From assembly GCF_000719285.1 (NCBI RefSeq), contig NZ_JOFS01000006.1, positions 298,575-362,574 on the forward strand: a stretch of DNA of 64,000 nucleotides, written 5' to 3'. Positions 23,393 through 31,675 of this stretch are shown in pieces (position 1 is the first letter of the stretch; every line of letters begins with the position of its first letter). The notes below the pieces were generated by a model that was not told the origin of the DNA, made no database searches, and saw nothing but the letters and a program-made list of their open reading frames with translations. The position numbers were made by a program, and so were the translations under genes. Origin of the DNA: Streptomyces bicolor (GTDB lineage Bacteria > Actinomycetota > Actinomycetes > Streptomycetales > Streptomycetaceae).

Positions 23393-25798
23393 ATGGCGGG
23401 GCTTTCTACCCCTCATCAGCTGGACCACCCCACAACCCTCGCAGCCGCGGTACTGACCGACGAGAACCGGATCATCGTGACGGTCATCGGGGTCGTCGCG
23501 CTGGCCGCGCTCGTGGTCGCCGGCGTACTCGTGCGCCAGGTGCTCGCGGCGGGCGAGGGCACCGACAGCATGAAGAAGATCGCGGCAGCGGTCCAGGAAG
23601 GCGCCAACGCCTATCTGGCCCGGCAGTTGCGAACCCTCGGCGTATTCGCCGTCGTGGTGTTCTTCCTGCTCATGCTGCTGCCCGCGGACGACTGGAATCA
23701 GCGCATCGGCCGATCGGTGTTCTTCTTGATCGGCGCCGCGTTCTCGGCGGCCACCGGTTATATCGGCATGTGGCTGGCCGTGCGCAGCAATGTGCGCGTC
23801 GCCGCGGCCGCACGGGAAGCGACCCCGGCGCCGGGAGAGCCGGAAAAGGATCTCACCGCCGTCTCGCACAAAGCCATGAAGATCGCTTTCCGCACGGGCG
23901 GCGTCGTCGGCATGTTCACGGTGGGGCTCGGTCTGCTGGGCGCCTCCTGTGTGGTGCTGGTGTACGCGGCCGACGCGCCGAAGGTGCTCGAGGGCTTCGG
24001 CCTCGGCGCCGCGCTGATCGCGATGTTCATGCGTGTCGGCGGCGGCATCTTCACCAAGGCCGCCGACGTCGGCGCCGACCTGGTCGGCAAGGTCGAACAG
24101 GGCATTCCGGAGGACGATCCGCGCAATGCCGCGACCATCGCCGACAACGTGGGCGACAACGTCGGCGACTGCGCGGGCATGGCGGCCGACCTGTTCGAGT
24201 CGTACGCCGTGACCCTCGTCGCCGCGCTGATCCTCGGCTCCGCCGCCTTCGGCGACGCCGGGCTCGGCTTCCCGCTGCTGGTGCCGGCGATCGGCGTGAT
24301 CACGGCCATGATCGGGATCTTCGCGGTGGCGCCCCGTCGGTCCGACCGCAGCGGGATGACGGCGATCAACCGCGGGTTCTTCATCTCCGCGGTGATCTCG
24401 CTCGTACTGGTCGCGATCGCCGTCTTCGTCTACCTGCCGTCGTCGTACGCCGACCTCGACGGCGTCACCGACGCGGCGATCCAGGCCAAGGACGGCGACC
24501 CGCGGATCCTCGCGCTGGTCGCGGTGGCGATCGGCATCCTGCTCGCCGCCGTGATCCAGCAGCTCACCGGCTACTTCACGGAGACCAACCGCCGACCGGT
24601 GATGGACATCGGCAAGACGTCGCTGACCGGCCCGGCCACCGTCGTCCTCGCCGGTATCTCCGTCGGTCTCGAATCGGCCGTCTACACCGCCCTGCTGATC
24701 GGCCTCGGCGTGTACGGAGCCTTCCTGCTCGGCGGTACGTCGATCATGCTGGCGCTGTTCGCGGTGGCGCTCGCCGGCACCGGCCTGCTCACCACGGTCG
24801 GCGTGATCGTCGCCATGGACACCTTCGGCCCGGTCTCCGACAACGCGCAGGGCATCGCCGAGATGTCCGGCGACGTCGAGGGCGCGGGTGCCCAGGTGCT
24901 CACCAACCTGGACGCGGTCGGCAACACCACCAAGGCCATCACCAAGGGCATCGCCATCGCCACCGCCGTCCTGGCGGCGGCGGCGCTCTTCGGGTCGTAC
25001 CGCGACGCCATCACCACCGGCGCACGGGACGTGGGCGAGAAACTCAGCGGCGATGGCGCGCCGATGAGCCTGATGATGGACATCTCGCAGCCCAACAACC
25101 TCGTCGGCCTGGTCGCGGGCGCGGCGGTCGTCTTCCTCTTCTCGGGGCTCGCCATCAACGCCGTGTCGCGGTCGGCGGGTTCCGTGGTGTACGAGGTGCG
25201 GCGGCAGTTCCGTGAGAAGCCCGGGATCATGGACTACAGCGAGACGCCGGAGTACGGCAAGGTCGTCGACATCTGCACCAAGGACGCGCTCCGGGAACTC
25301 GCGACGCCCGGTCTGCTCGCCGTGATGGCGCCGATCTTCATCGGGTTCACGCTCGGCGTCGGCGCCCTCGGCGCCTACCTGGCGGGCGCGATCGGCACCG
25401 GCACGCTGATGGCGGTGTTCCTCGCCAACTCCGGCGGCGCCTGGGACAACGCCAAGAAGCTCGTCGAGGACGGTCATCACGGAGGCAAGGGAAGCGAGGC
25501 CCACGCCGCGACGGTGATCGGCGACACGGTCGGCGACCCCTTCAAGGACACCGCCGGTCCGGCGATCAACCCGCTGCTGAAGGTGATGAACCTGGTCGCG
25601 CTGCTCATCGCGCCCGCGGTCATCCAGTTCAGCTACGGCGAGGACAAGAACGTCGGCGTACGGATCACGATCGCCGTACTGTCGCTCCTCGTGATCGTCG
25701 GCGCGGTATACGTCTCCAAGCGGCGCGGTATCGCCATGGGTGACGAAGGCAACGCCGACAGGGTGGCCAAACCGGTCGATCCCGCGGTGGTTTCATAG
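23393..25798 (+). CDS. hppA: K+-independent H+-translocating pyrophosphatase
   Basis: 801 residues, about 16 membrane helices, ATG preceded by AAGGAGG. Membrane pump that hydrolyses pyrophosphate to move protons outward. Seen: the substrate site GADLVGKVEQGIPEDDPRNA followed by ATIADNVGDNVGDCAGMAAD, and the second acidic cluster EMSGDVEGAGAQVLTNLDAVG and ATVIGDTVGDPFKDTAGP. The lysine in GNTTKAITKG, where K+-dependent enzymes have Ala, marks the K+-independent class. Homologue of SCO3547. It is flanked by terminators and so monocistronic. Confidence 0.97.
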   Translation: MAGLSTPHQLDHPTTLAAAVLTDENRIIVTVIGVVALAALVVAGVLVRQVLAAGEGTDSMKKIAAAVQEGANAYLARQLRTLGVFAVVVFFLLMLLPADDWNQRIGRSVFFLIGAAFSAATGYIGMWLAVRSNVRVAAAAREATPAPGEPEKDLTAVSHKAMKIAFRTGGVVGMFTVGLGLLGASCVVLVYAADAPKVLEGFGLGAALIAMFMRVGGGIFTKAADVGADLVGKVEQGIPEDDPRNAATIADNVGDNVGDCAGMAADLFESYAVTLVAALILGSAAFGDAGLGFPLLVPAIGVITAMIGIFAVAPRRSDRSGMTAINRGFFISAVISLVLVAIAVFVYLPSSYADLDGVTDAAIQAKDGDPRILALVAVAIGILLAAVIQQLTGYFTETNRRPVMDIGKTSLTGPATVVLAGISVGLESAVYTALLIGLGVYGAFLLGGTSIMLALFAVALAGTGLLTTVGVIVAMDTFGPVSDNAQGIAEMSGDVEGAGAQVLTNLDAVGNTTKAITKGIAIATAVLAAAALFGSYRDAITTGARDVGEKLSGDGAPMSLMMDISQPNNLVGLVAGAAVVFLFSGLAINAVSRSAGSVVYEVRRQFREKPGIMDYSETPEYGKVVDICTKDALRELATPGLLAVMAPIFIGFTLGVGALGAYLAGAIGTGTLMAVFLANSGGAWDNAKKLVEDGHHGGKGSEAHAATVIGDTVGDPFKDTAGPAINPLLKVMNLVALLIAPAVIQFSYGEDKNVGVRITIAVLSLLVIVGAVYVSKRRGIAMGDEGNADRVAKPVDPAVVS

Positions 25799-25825
25799 GC
25801 GGTCCTACGACGGCCCAGTTCAAGG

Positions 25826-25865
25826 GGCGGGCGGGCGGCGCGTGTTGACGCGCCGCCCGCCCGCC
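25826..25865 (+). terminator. terminator of hppA
   Basis: 18-base-pair perfect stem (25826-25843 with 25848-25865), four-base loop, 27 bases after the stop codon. Confidence 0.9.
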
Positions 25866-25926
25866 TCATGCTTGTTCACGCCCTTGCCGTGACGCTTCTC
25901 TCACATGGTGCAAAGAGCATGGAAGT

Positions 25927-25978
25927 GCCACATAAGGGATATGTGGCGCGCTGCCGTTTCCCGCTCGCCGTGTAGGGT
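25927..25978 (+). promoter_or_regulatory. inverted repeat and -10 box of the lipoprotein gene
   Basis: GCCACATA-AGGGA-TATGTGGC (arms of eight, 25927-25934 and 25940-25947) lies 25 bases before a -10-like TAGGGT at 25973-25978. The start codon GTG is 34 bases further. The dyad covers the expected -35 region and upstream, fitting an operator. Confidence 0.5.
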
Positions 25979-26012
25979 CCGGGGGCCGAGAGCCACGGAA
26001 GGGACCAAACCG

Positions 26013-26603
26013 GTGAACAAGAAGCTCGCGGCCGCACTGTCCGGCGGTGCGGTACTGGCGCTGGCACTGACGGGATGCACGAGCGACGAGGGCAACCCGG
26101 AGCTGGACGCCTGGGCCAAGAAGATCTGTGACACGGCGCCGACGCAGAACGCCAAGATCGCGGCGGCGGACGCCGCGATCACGAAGGCGGCCAAGGACAG
26201 CCCGCCCAAGGAGCTCCAGCAGGTCGACGCCCAGGCCTTCCAGGACCTCTCCGAAGGCTTCAAGGCCCGCGCGACGCTCCTCCAGCAGGCCGGGCCGCCG
26301 CCGGGCGTCGAGGGCGGCGCGAAGAAGCAGCAGGACGCCATCAAGAAGCTCACCGCGGTCTCCACGAGCTACGCCGAGCTGAAGAAGCAGACGGACGAGC
26401 TCAACACGAAGGACCAGGCGAAGTTCGCGTCCGGGCTGCGCAAGGTCGGCGAAGAGATGAGGGACGTGGTGAGCCAGCGCAAGAGCGCCCTCGACGCTCT
26501 CAAGCAGCTGGAATCGGGCGGCGACACCAAGAAGGCGCTGCTCAAGCAGGAGGGCTGCAAGGAGGCGGCCGCTTCGGCTTCCGCGTCGGCCACCGACAGC
26601 TGA
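26013..26603 (+). CDS. small lipoprotein
   Basis: 196 residues from GTG 26013 (GGAAGGGA nine bases upstream; the longer frame from 25905 is upstream noncoding). Signal: NKKLAAALSGGAVLALALTGC, with lipidated Cys at about 22. The mature part is helical and charged, with heptad-like stretches (ELKKQTDELNTKDQAKFASGL, VVSQRKSALDALKQLE) and two cysteines (KKICDTA and EGCKEAA) likely to form a disulphide outside the cell. Ends in a Ser/Ala tail. No family recognised beyond a streptomycete lipoprotein; function unknown. Confidence 0.85.
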   Translation: MNKKLAAALSGGAVLALALTGCTSDEGNPELDAWAKKICDTAPTQNAKIAAADAAITKAAKDSPPKELQQVDAQAFQDLSEGFKARATLLQQAGPPPGVEGGAKKQQDAIKKLTAVSTSYAELKKQTDELNTKDQAKFASGLRKVGEEMRDVVSQRKSALDALKQLESGGDTKKALLKQEGCKEAAASASASATDS

Positions 26604-26679
26604 GATCTGACGGGCCGGGCGGCCGAGGCGCCGCGGGCGGGCGTTCCAGCGCCGCCGCAGGACGCCGCCGAGCGGACGG

Positions 26680-26697
26680 CCGCACGCGCGCGTGCGG
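26680..26697. terminator. perfect palindrome, possible terminator of the lipoprotein gene
   Basis: CCGCACGCG/CGCGTGCGG, 18 bases with no loop spacer, 77 bases past the lipoprotein stop. It would fold as a hairpin with a small forced loop. Confidence 0.4.
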
Positions 26698-26873
26698 ACA
26701 TCTGAGGGCTTGCGCAGGCCTTGCGAGGCGGGTGGCTGAGTCGCGGCGCCGGTCATGCACCGGGCCTCGCCACGGGCGCGCCGTGCTTGCGGGGGCGGTG
26801 TTCCAGGGCTCGCGGGGCGGGTGGCCGAGGTCTTACGCGGCGGGCGGGGCCGGGCGCGGGTCACAATGAGGGC

Positions 26874-28415
26874 GTGAGTGACTCCAGTCTGTCCGCGCTG
26901 CCCGCCTCCGATCGCCCAGATGTAGCCGCCCGGCTGCGGGATGCCCTGCTCGGGGCCTCCTTCACCGCCGACGGGCTGCTCGAACTGCTCGGCGCGCCCG
27001 CGTACGCGGCGCTCGCGCGGAGCGAGACCGTGCCCGCGCTCCGGGCGACCCGCGGAGACTCGCCGCTGGAGGCGCTCGTACGGCTGTTCCTGTTGCAGCA
27101 GCCCGTGCCCCACGCGCGCGTGGCGGGCGTTCTGCCCGTCGACGCCTGTCTGGAGAGCGGATGGCTGGTCCGCGTCGGCGGGGACTCCGACGGCGACCTC
27201 GCCGCGACCGTGGACGTACGGCCGTACGGCGGGCCCGGGGGCGAGGACTGGTTCATCGTGTCCGACCTTGGGTGCGCGGTCGGTGGGGCAGGCGGCATCG
27301 GCAGCAAGGACGAGGGAGTCGTCCTCGGCGTCGGTGGCGCCTCCACGACACTCGCCGGCATCACGGTCCGTACGCCCGTCGCCTCCGCGCTGGACCTCGG
27401 CACCGGCTCCGGCATCCAGGCGCTGCACGCCGCGCAGCATGCCACGCGTGTGACGGCGACCGATCTCAACCCGCGCGCGCTGCACATCACCGCGCTCACG
27501 CTCGCGCTGTCCGGCGCCCCGGGCGCGGACCTGCGGACGGGCTCGCTGTTCGAGCCGCTCAAGAACGGCGAGACGTACGACCTGATCGTGTCGAACCCGC
27601 CCTTCGTGATCTCACCGGGTGCACGGCTGACGTACCGCGACGGCGGGATGGGCGGGGACGATCTGTGCCGCTCGATCGTTCAGGGGGCGGGGGAGCGGCT
27701 GAACGAGGGCGGGTTCGCGCAGTTCCTCGCCAACTGGCAGCACGTGGAGGGGGAGGACTGGCAGGAACGGCTGCGGTCGTGGGTGCCGCGTGGGTGCGAT
27801 GCGTGGATCGTGCAGCGCGAGGTCCAGGACGTGACTCAGTACGCCGAGCTGTGGCTGCGGGACGCCGGTGACCACCGGGGTGACCCGGCCGAGTACCAGG
27901 CGCGGTACGACGCGTGGCTGGACGAGTTCGAGGCGCGCAAGGTGAAGGCCGTGGGGTTCGGGTGGATCACCCTGCGGAAGACGTCGGGTGCCGTGCCCTC
28001 GATCACGGTCGAGGAGTGGCCGCATCCGATCGAACAGCCGCTCGGTGACACGGTCAGGGCGCACTTCGAGCGTCTCGACTACCTGCGCGACCGCGACGAC
28101 GCGGCCCTGCTGGAGGACCACTTCAGGCTCGTCTCCGAGGTTGTGCAGGAGCAGGTCGGGCTGCCCGGCGCTGAGGACCCGGAGCATGTGGTGCTGCGCC
28201 AGCACCGCGGCATGCGACGGGCCACCCAGGTGGACACGGTCGGCGCGGGCTTCGCGGGCGTGTGCGACGGTTCGCTGAGCGCGGGCCGCATTCTGGACGC
28301 GATCGCCCAACTGATGGGCGAGGACCCGGTTTTGCTGCGCGACCGCACGCCCGCGCAGATCCGGCTTCTGGTGGAGCAGGGGTTCCTGGAACCGGCGGAC
28401 GGGGCGGCGCTCTGA
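26874..28415 (+). CDS. class I SAM-dependent methyltransferase (RsmC/HemK-like NPPF type)
   Basis: 513 residues from GTG 26874. N-terminal 150 residues form a helical accessory region (LLELLGAPAYAALARSETVP). The SAM fold follows: ASALDLGTGSGIQALHAAQH (motif I), VTATDLNPRALHI, and the catalytic loop SNPPFVISPG, which marks methylation of an exocyclic amino group or amide in RNA, DNA or protein. The C-terminal 200 residues (VKAVGFGWITLRKTSG; QHRGMRRATQVDTVGAG) are a family-specific extension. A -10-like CACAAT ends about six bases before the start and no ribosome binding site is seen, suggesting a leaderless transcript. The target is unknown. Confidence 0.87.
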   Translation: MSDSSLSALPASDRPDVAARLRDALLGASFTADGLLELLGAPAYAALARSETVPALRATRGDSPLEALVRLFLLQQPVPHARVAGVLPVDACLESGWLVRVGGDSDGDLAATVDVRPYGGPGGEDWFIVSDLGCAVGGAGGIGSKDEGVVLGVGGASTTLAGITVRTPVASALDLGTGSGIQALHAAQHATRVTATDLNPRALHITALTLALSGAPGADLRTGSLFEPLKNGETYDLIVSNPPFVISPGARLTYRDGGMGGDDLCRSIVQGAGERLNEGGFAQFLANWQHVEGEDWQERLRSWVPRGCDAWIVQREVQDVTQYAELWLRDAGDHRGDPAEYQARYDAWLDEFEARKVKAVGFGWITLRKTSGAVPSITVEEWPHPIEQPLGDTVRAHFERLDYLRDRDDAALLEDHFRLVSEVVQEQVGLPGAEDPEHVVLRQHRGMRRATQVDTVGAGFAGVCDGSLSAGRILDAIAQLMGEDPVLLRDRTPAQIRLLVEQGFLEPADGAAL

Positions 28416-28441
28416 CGGTGACCACTGGGGTGAGCCGGTTC

Positions 28442-28459
28442 CGGTGATCCACATCACCG
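28442..28459 (+). terminator. hairpin after the methyltransferase gene
   Basis: CGGTGAT-CCAC-ATCACCG, seven-base stem, 26 bases after the stop. The rest of the 338-base gap up to the kinase shows GC-rich repeats of CCGGAA and no gene. Confidence 0.4.
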
Positions 28460-28753
28460 CACCGGAATACCTCCCGGCCGGTACCGGAAGTGGGTCATCC
28501 GCGCGCGTGAGGTGATCCGGGGCGACGGCCGGGGCACCCCGCTGCGTGCGCTTCCCGGACGGGCCTCTGAATCTCCGAATCTCCCGGCTCCCCGTAGACC
28601 GCCGGACGTGTGCGGGTCACGAGTGCCCGGTCTGGCGTGATTGGCCCCGAAAAGGCCTCCTGTCAGTGGCAGGTGCGAAGCTACCTTCGAGAGACAGACT
28701 CGACGCGTCCTCGGGGGAGGCGCGCTGCCTCTCGGGTCTCGGGGGGAGGCGTG

Positions 28754-31148
28754 ATGGCGAGGGAGACGCCGGAGCACGGCGAAGGCAGGGTCATCAACGG
28801 GCGGTACCGGCTGCGGCGGACGCCCGGCGCGGGCGGTATGGGCCGCGTGTGGCTCGCATACGACGAGGAGTTGGCCTGCGACGTCGCGATGAAGGAGATT
28901 GCGACGCTGCCGGACGTGCCGATGGACGCGAGCGAGACCTCGCAGAGGATCGCCCGGGCCCGCAGCGAGGCCCGGCACGCGGCCCGGCTGCGCGGGCACC
29001 CGCATGTGGCGACGGTGCACGACGTGCTGGTGCACGAGGGGCTGCCGTGGATCGTCATGGAGTACGGGCCGGACGCGGTGGATCTCCAGGCGGTCGTGCG
29101 GAGTTCGGGACCGCTGACGCCCGCTCAGGCGGCCCGCGTCGGGCTCGCCGTGCTCGACGCGCTGACCGCCGGGCACCGGATCGGCATCCTCCACAGGGAT
29201 GTGAAATCGGCCAACATCCTTCTGGCGCCGGACGCTTCGGGTGACCCCTACGCGCGCGTGCTGCTCACCGACTACGGCATCGCTCTCCAGCCCGAGTCCC
29301 GCGAGCCCCGGCTCACGGCCACCGCGGGCATCCTCGGCACCCGGCTGCCTCGCCCCGAACGCGTGCGTGGCGAACCGCCCACCCCGGCCGCCGACCTGTT
29401 CTCTCTCGGCGCCACGCTGTACGCCGCCGTGGAGGGCCGCGGCCCCTTCGACCGCCACGGGGACTTCGCGACACTGACGGCCCTGCGCGGCGAGGACCCG
29501 ACACCGCCGATCAGGGCGGGCGAACTGGCGCCTGTACTGCACGGGTTGCTGGTCAAGCACCCGGTGCGGCGGTCGGCGCCGGAGGTGGTGGCACGGGACT
29601 GGAGTGGGTGGTGCAGGGGCTGGCGGGGACGCCTGGGATGCCGGAGGCGGCAGGCAGGGGGGCTCGGGGTACTGCCGGGGTGGGGTGGAGCGCCCGGGGT
29701 GGGCGCCGGACCTGGGGAGTTGGGTCCGCCGCCGGGCGGCTTCGGGCGGGCGGCGGGTGCTCGGCAGACGCCGGGTTGTGTCGGGCCGGCGCCGAGTGGC
29801 TCGCAGACGCCAGGTGGTGTCGGGCCGGCGTCCGGTACCCCGCAGACACCGAGTGCGGCTCTGACTCCGAACACCCCGCAGGCACCGCACACTCCGGCGG
29901 ACAGATCCGGTGGGCGGACGCCCGGATCGGCGCCGTACGACGTCTGGCGACCGCCTGCCTCGCCGCCGCACTTCGACCCCGGGAACCCCTATGCGCAGGG
30001 TGCGGGCCCTACGTATGCGGATGGCGGTGGGCAGGCGCCCCAACCCGGGAGCGCGGGCGGCCGTATGCGGGTGGCGCCGCGCAGCCGCCGTACGCGGGGA
30101 GTCCGATGCCGCCGCCGTACGCGGGGAGCCCCACACCGCCGCGGTACTCGGGAGCCCTCACGCCACCGCCGCGCCCGAGCGGCACCCCCAGTGCCCCCGG
30201 CGGCCTCCCTGGAGCAGCGCTGCGCCCACCGTCGCCGCGCCGGGGTGGGCGGCGATGGGCCGGCCTCCGCTCTCGGCGTCAGGAAGTGCACCGCGCTCGT
30301 CGCGCTGGTCGTCGGCGGCGTTCTCGTCGTCGCCGGTGGGACGTGGGCCGCTGTGTCGCTGACCAGCGGTGACGGCGGGGACAAGAAGAGTGCCGCGGCG
30401 AGGAGCTCGCCTTCGGCGAGCGGGTCGCAGGGGTCGGCGTCGCCGACCGGGGCCGGGTATCCGTACGGCGATGCCGTGGGACTCACCGAGCCAGACCGGG
30501 GACTGCGTGCAGGCGGTGTGGTCGGGGACGCAATTCGAGTCGGTGCCGAACCTCGGTGTGGTGGACCGCGACGACGACTGGCCGGACGGTCAGGTCGTGG
30601 CGGTCGACACGGCCACCGACTTCGCCGGCGCCTGCTACGCCGTCGTACCCCGATTCCGCGACGACGGCGAGAACCTCTGGGTCGGGCAGATGAGCGTCGG
30701 CGATTGCTGGGTCTACGAGGAAGAGGAAGACGGTTACAGCGCCCTGTTGATCGACTGCGCCAAACCCCACACCGACCAGGTCATAGGCACTGTTCAGGCG
30801 CCCCGGGAAATGAGCCACAAGAACGGCTCCGACAACGCCACCAAGCTGTGTGGCAACAAATTCGAGTCGATCTGGGCCCCCGGTCCGGAGCGGACCGTCT
30901 ATGGCTGGATCGCGGACGAGGAGGACTGGGAACCAGGCTTCAACAAGGTCGTGTGCACAGTCAGCCGGTCCGACGACAAGAAGACGACCGGAAAGATACC
31001 CGCGCCCGGTGAGGTCGAGGCCGGTGAGGCAGAGGAGAGGGGATGGGCTGGCGGGGAAGGCGGTGCTGTGGTGGCTGCTGCGCCCCGGGCGCCGGGCAGA
31101 GGCGGGGCCCTGAGAGTCCACAGCCGCGTCGGTCCCTCGTTCACCTGA
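28754..31148 (+). pseudogene. Ser/Thr protein kinase with multiple frameshifts
   Basis: Starts at ATG 28754 behind GGGGGGAGG. Intact in frame 1: INGRYRLRRTPGAGGMGRVW (glycine loop), AMKEI (lysine), ILHRDVKSANILL (catalytic loop), LLTDYGIAL (DYG for DFG). Then the frame breaks in G/C runs. Near 29336-29355 three C appear missing, so the APE motif GTPGCLAPERV reads GTRLPRPERV. At about 29593 a G is missing (ARGLEWVVQGLAGTPGM is in another frame). Further shifts fall near 29660, 30055 and 30250. The membrane helix LVALVVGGVLVVAGGTWAAV is back in frame 1, and a last shift near 30480 leads to a Cys-rich extracellular domain (GDCVQAVWSGTQFESVPNLG). Either a decayed gene or base-calling errors in homopolymers; the end is uncertain. 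Confidence 0.75.
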
Positions 31149-31229
31149 GGTTCGCCTGTGCGCCGTCCGCGCGTGTCAGCCTCGCCGGGCTGGGCACTCA
31201 CGGACGGGAGAAAAGGGGCAAGCGGAACC

Positions 31230-31427
31230 ATGGAGAGGGGACCGGCGATCTTCGCTGGGGTGGTGTTCGCCCTGTTCGGAAGTGGACTGCTGGCGTGGAC
31301 GACGGTGCGGGTGCGGCAGCGCCGACCCGTCGCTCAGGGTGTGAGCCCCGTCGCATCGGCGACGCTGGCCGGCCTTGTCTCGGTGATCACGCTGACCCTC
31401 GGAACGTGGTGCCTCACCCGGCTCTGA
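31230..31427 (+). CDS. small two-helix membrane protein
   Basis: 65 residues from ATG 31230 with AAAAGGGG upstream. Two hydrophobic helices (AIFAGVVFALFGSGLLAW; ATLAGLVSVITLTLGTWC) joined by a basic loop with VRVRQRRP. No family recognised. It sits between the kinase and topA. Codon use is GC3-rich and the hydrophobic pattern is regular, so it is probably real. The frame extends upstream to 31158 without a better start. Confidence 0.62.
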   Translation: MERGPAIFAGVVFALFGSGLLAWTTVRVRQRRPVAQGVSPVASATLAGLVSVITLTLGTWCLTRL

Positions 31428-31565
31428 GAACGGCCCATGAGCTGCGCGGCGGATAATTGGGAGGCCGACTTCCGGAAAGGCTCCAAAAGACCGGTAGGCA
31501 CTCCGGGCGGCAGGAATGGCGGAAGTCGGGTTACCGTTCGAGTGGCCGTTGCGGGCTTTTCCCGT

Positions 31566-31571
31566 TTGACA
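31566..31571 (+). promoter_or_regulatory. -35-like element upstream of topA
   Basis: TTGACA about 105 bases before the topA start, in the 248-base topA leader. A TACCGT 13 bases later is too close for a standard -10, so only the -35 match is clear. Known topA promoters in S. coelicolor respond to supercoiling. Confidence 0.35.
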
Positions 31572-31675
31572 ACGGGGCGGGATGTACCGTCACACTCCGC
31601 AGCGTCACCACCACCCGACCCCGGGACTGAGCGACCCTGGGGAGGCCCCAGCGTCGACCGGAGAGAAGAGCGAAG

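Noticed and set aside
31585..31590. TACCGT as -10 box for the TTGACA before topA
   Set aside because: Spacing is only 13 bases, too short for a normal promoter.
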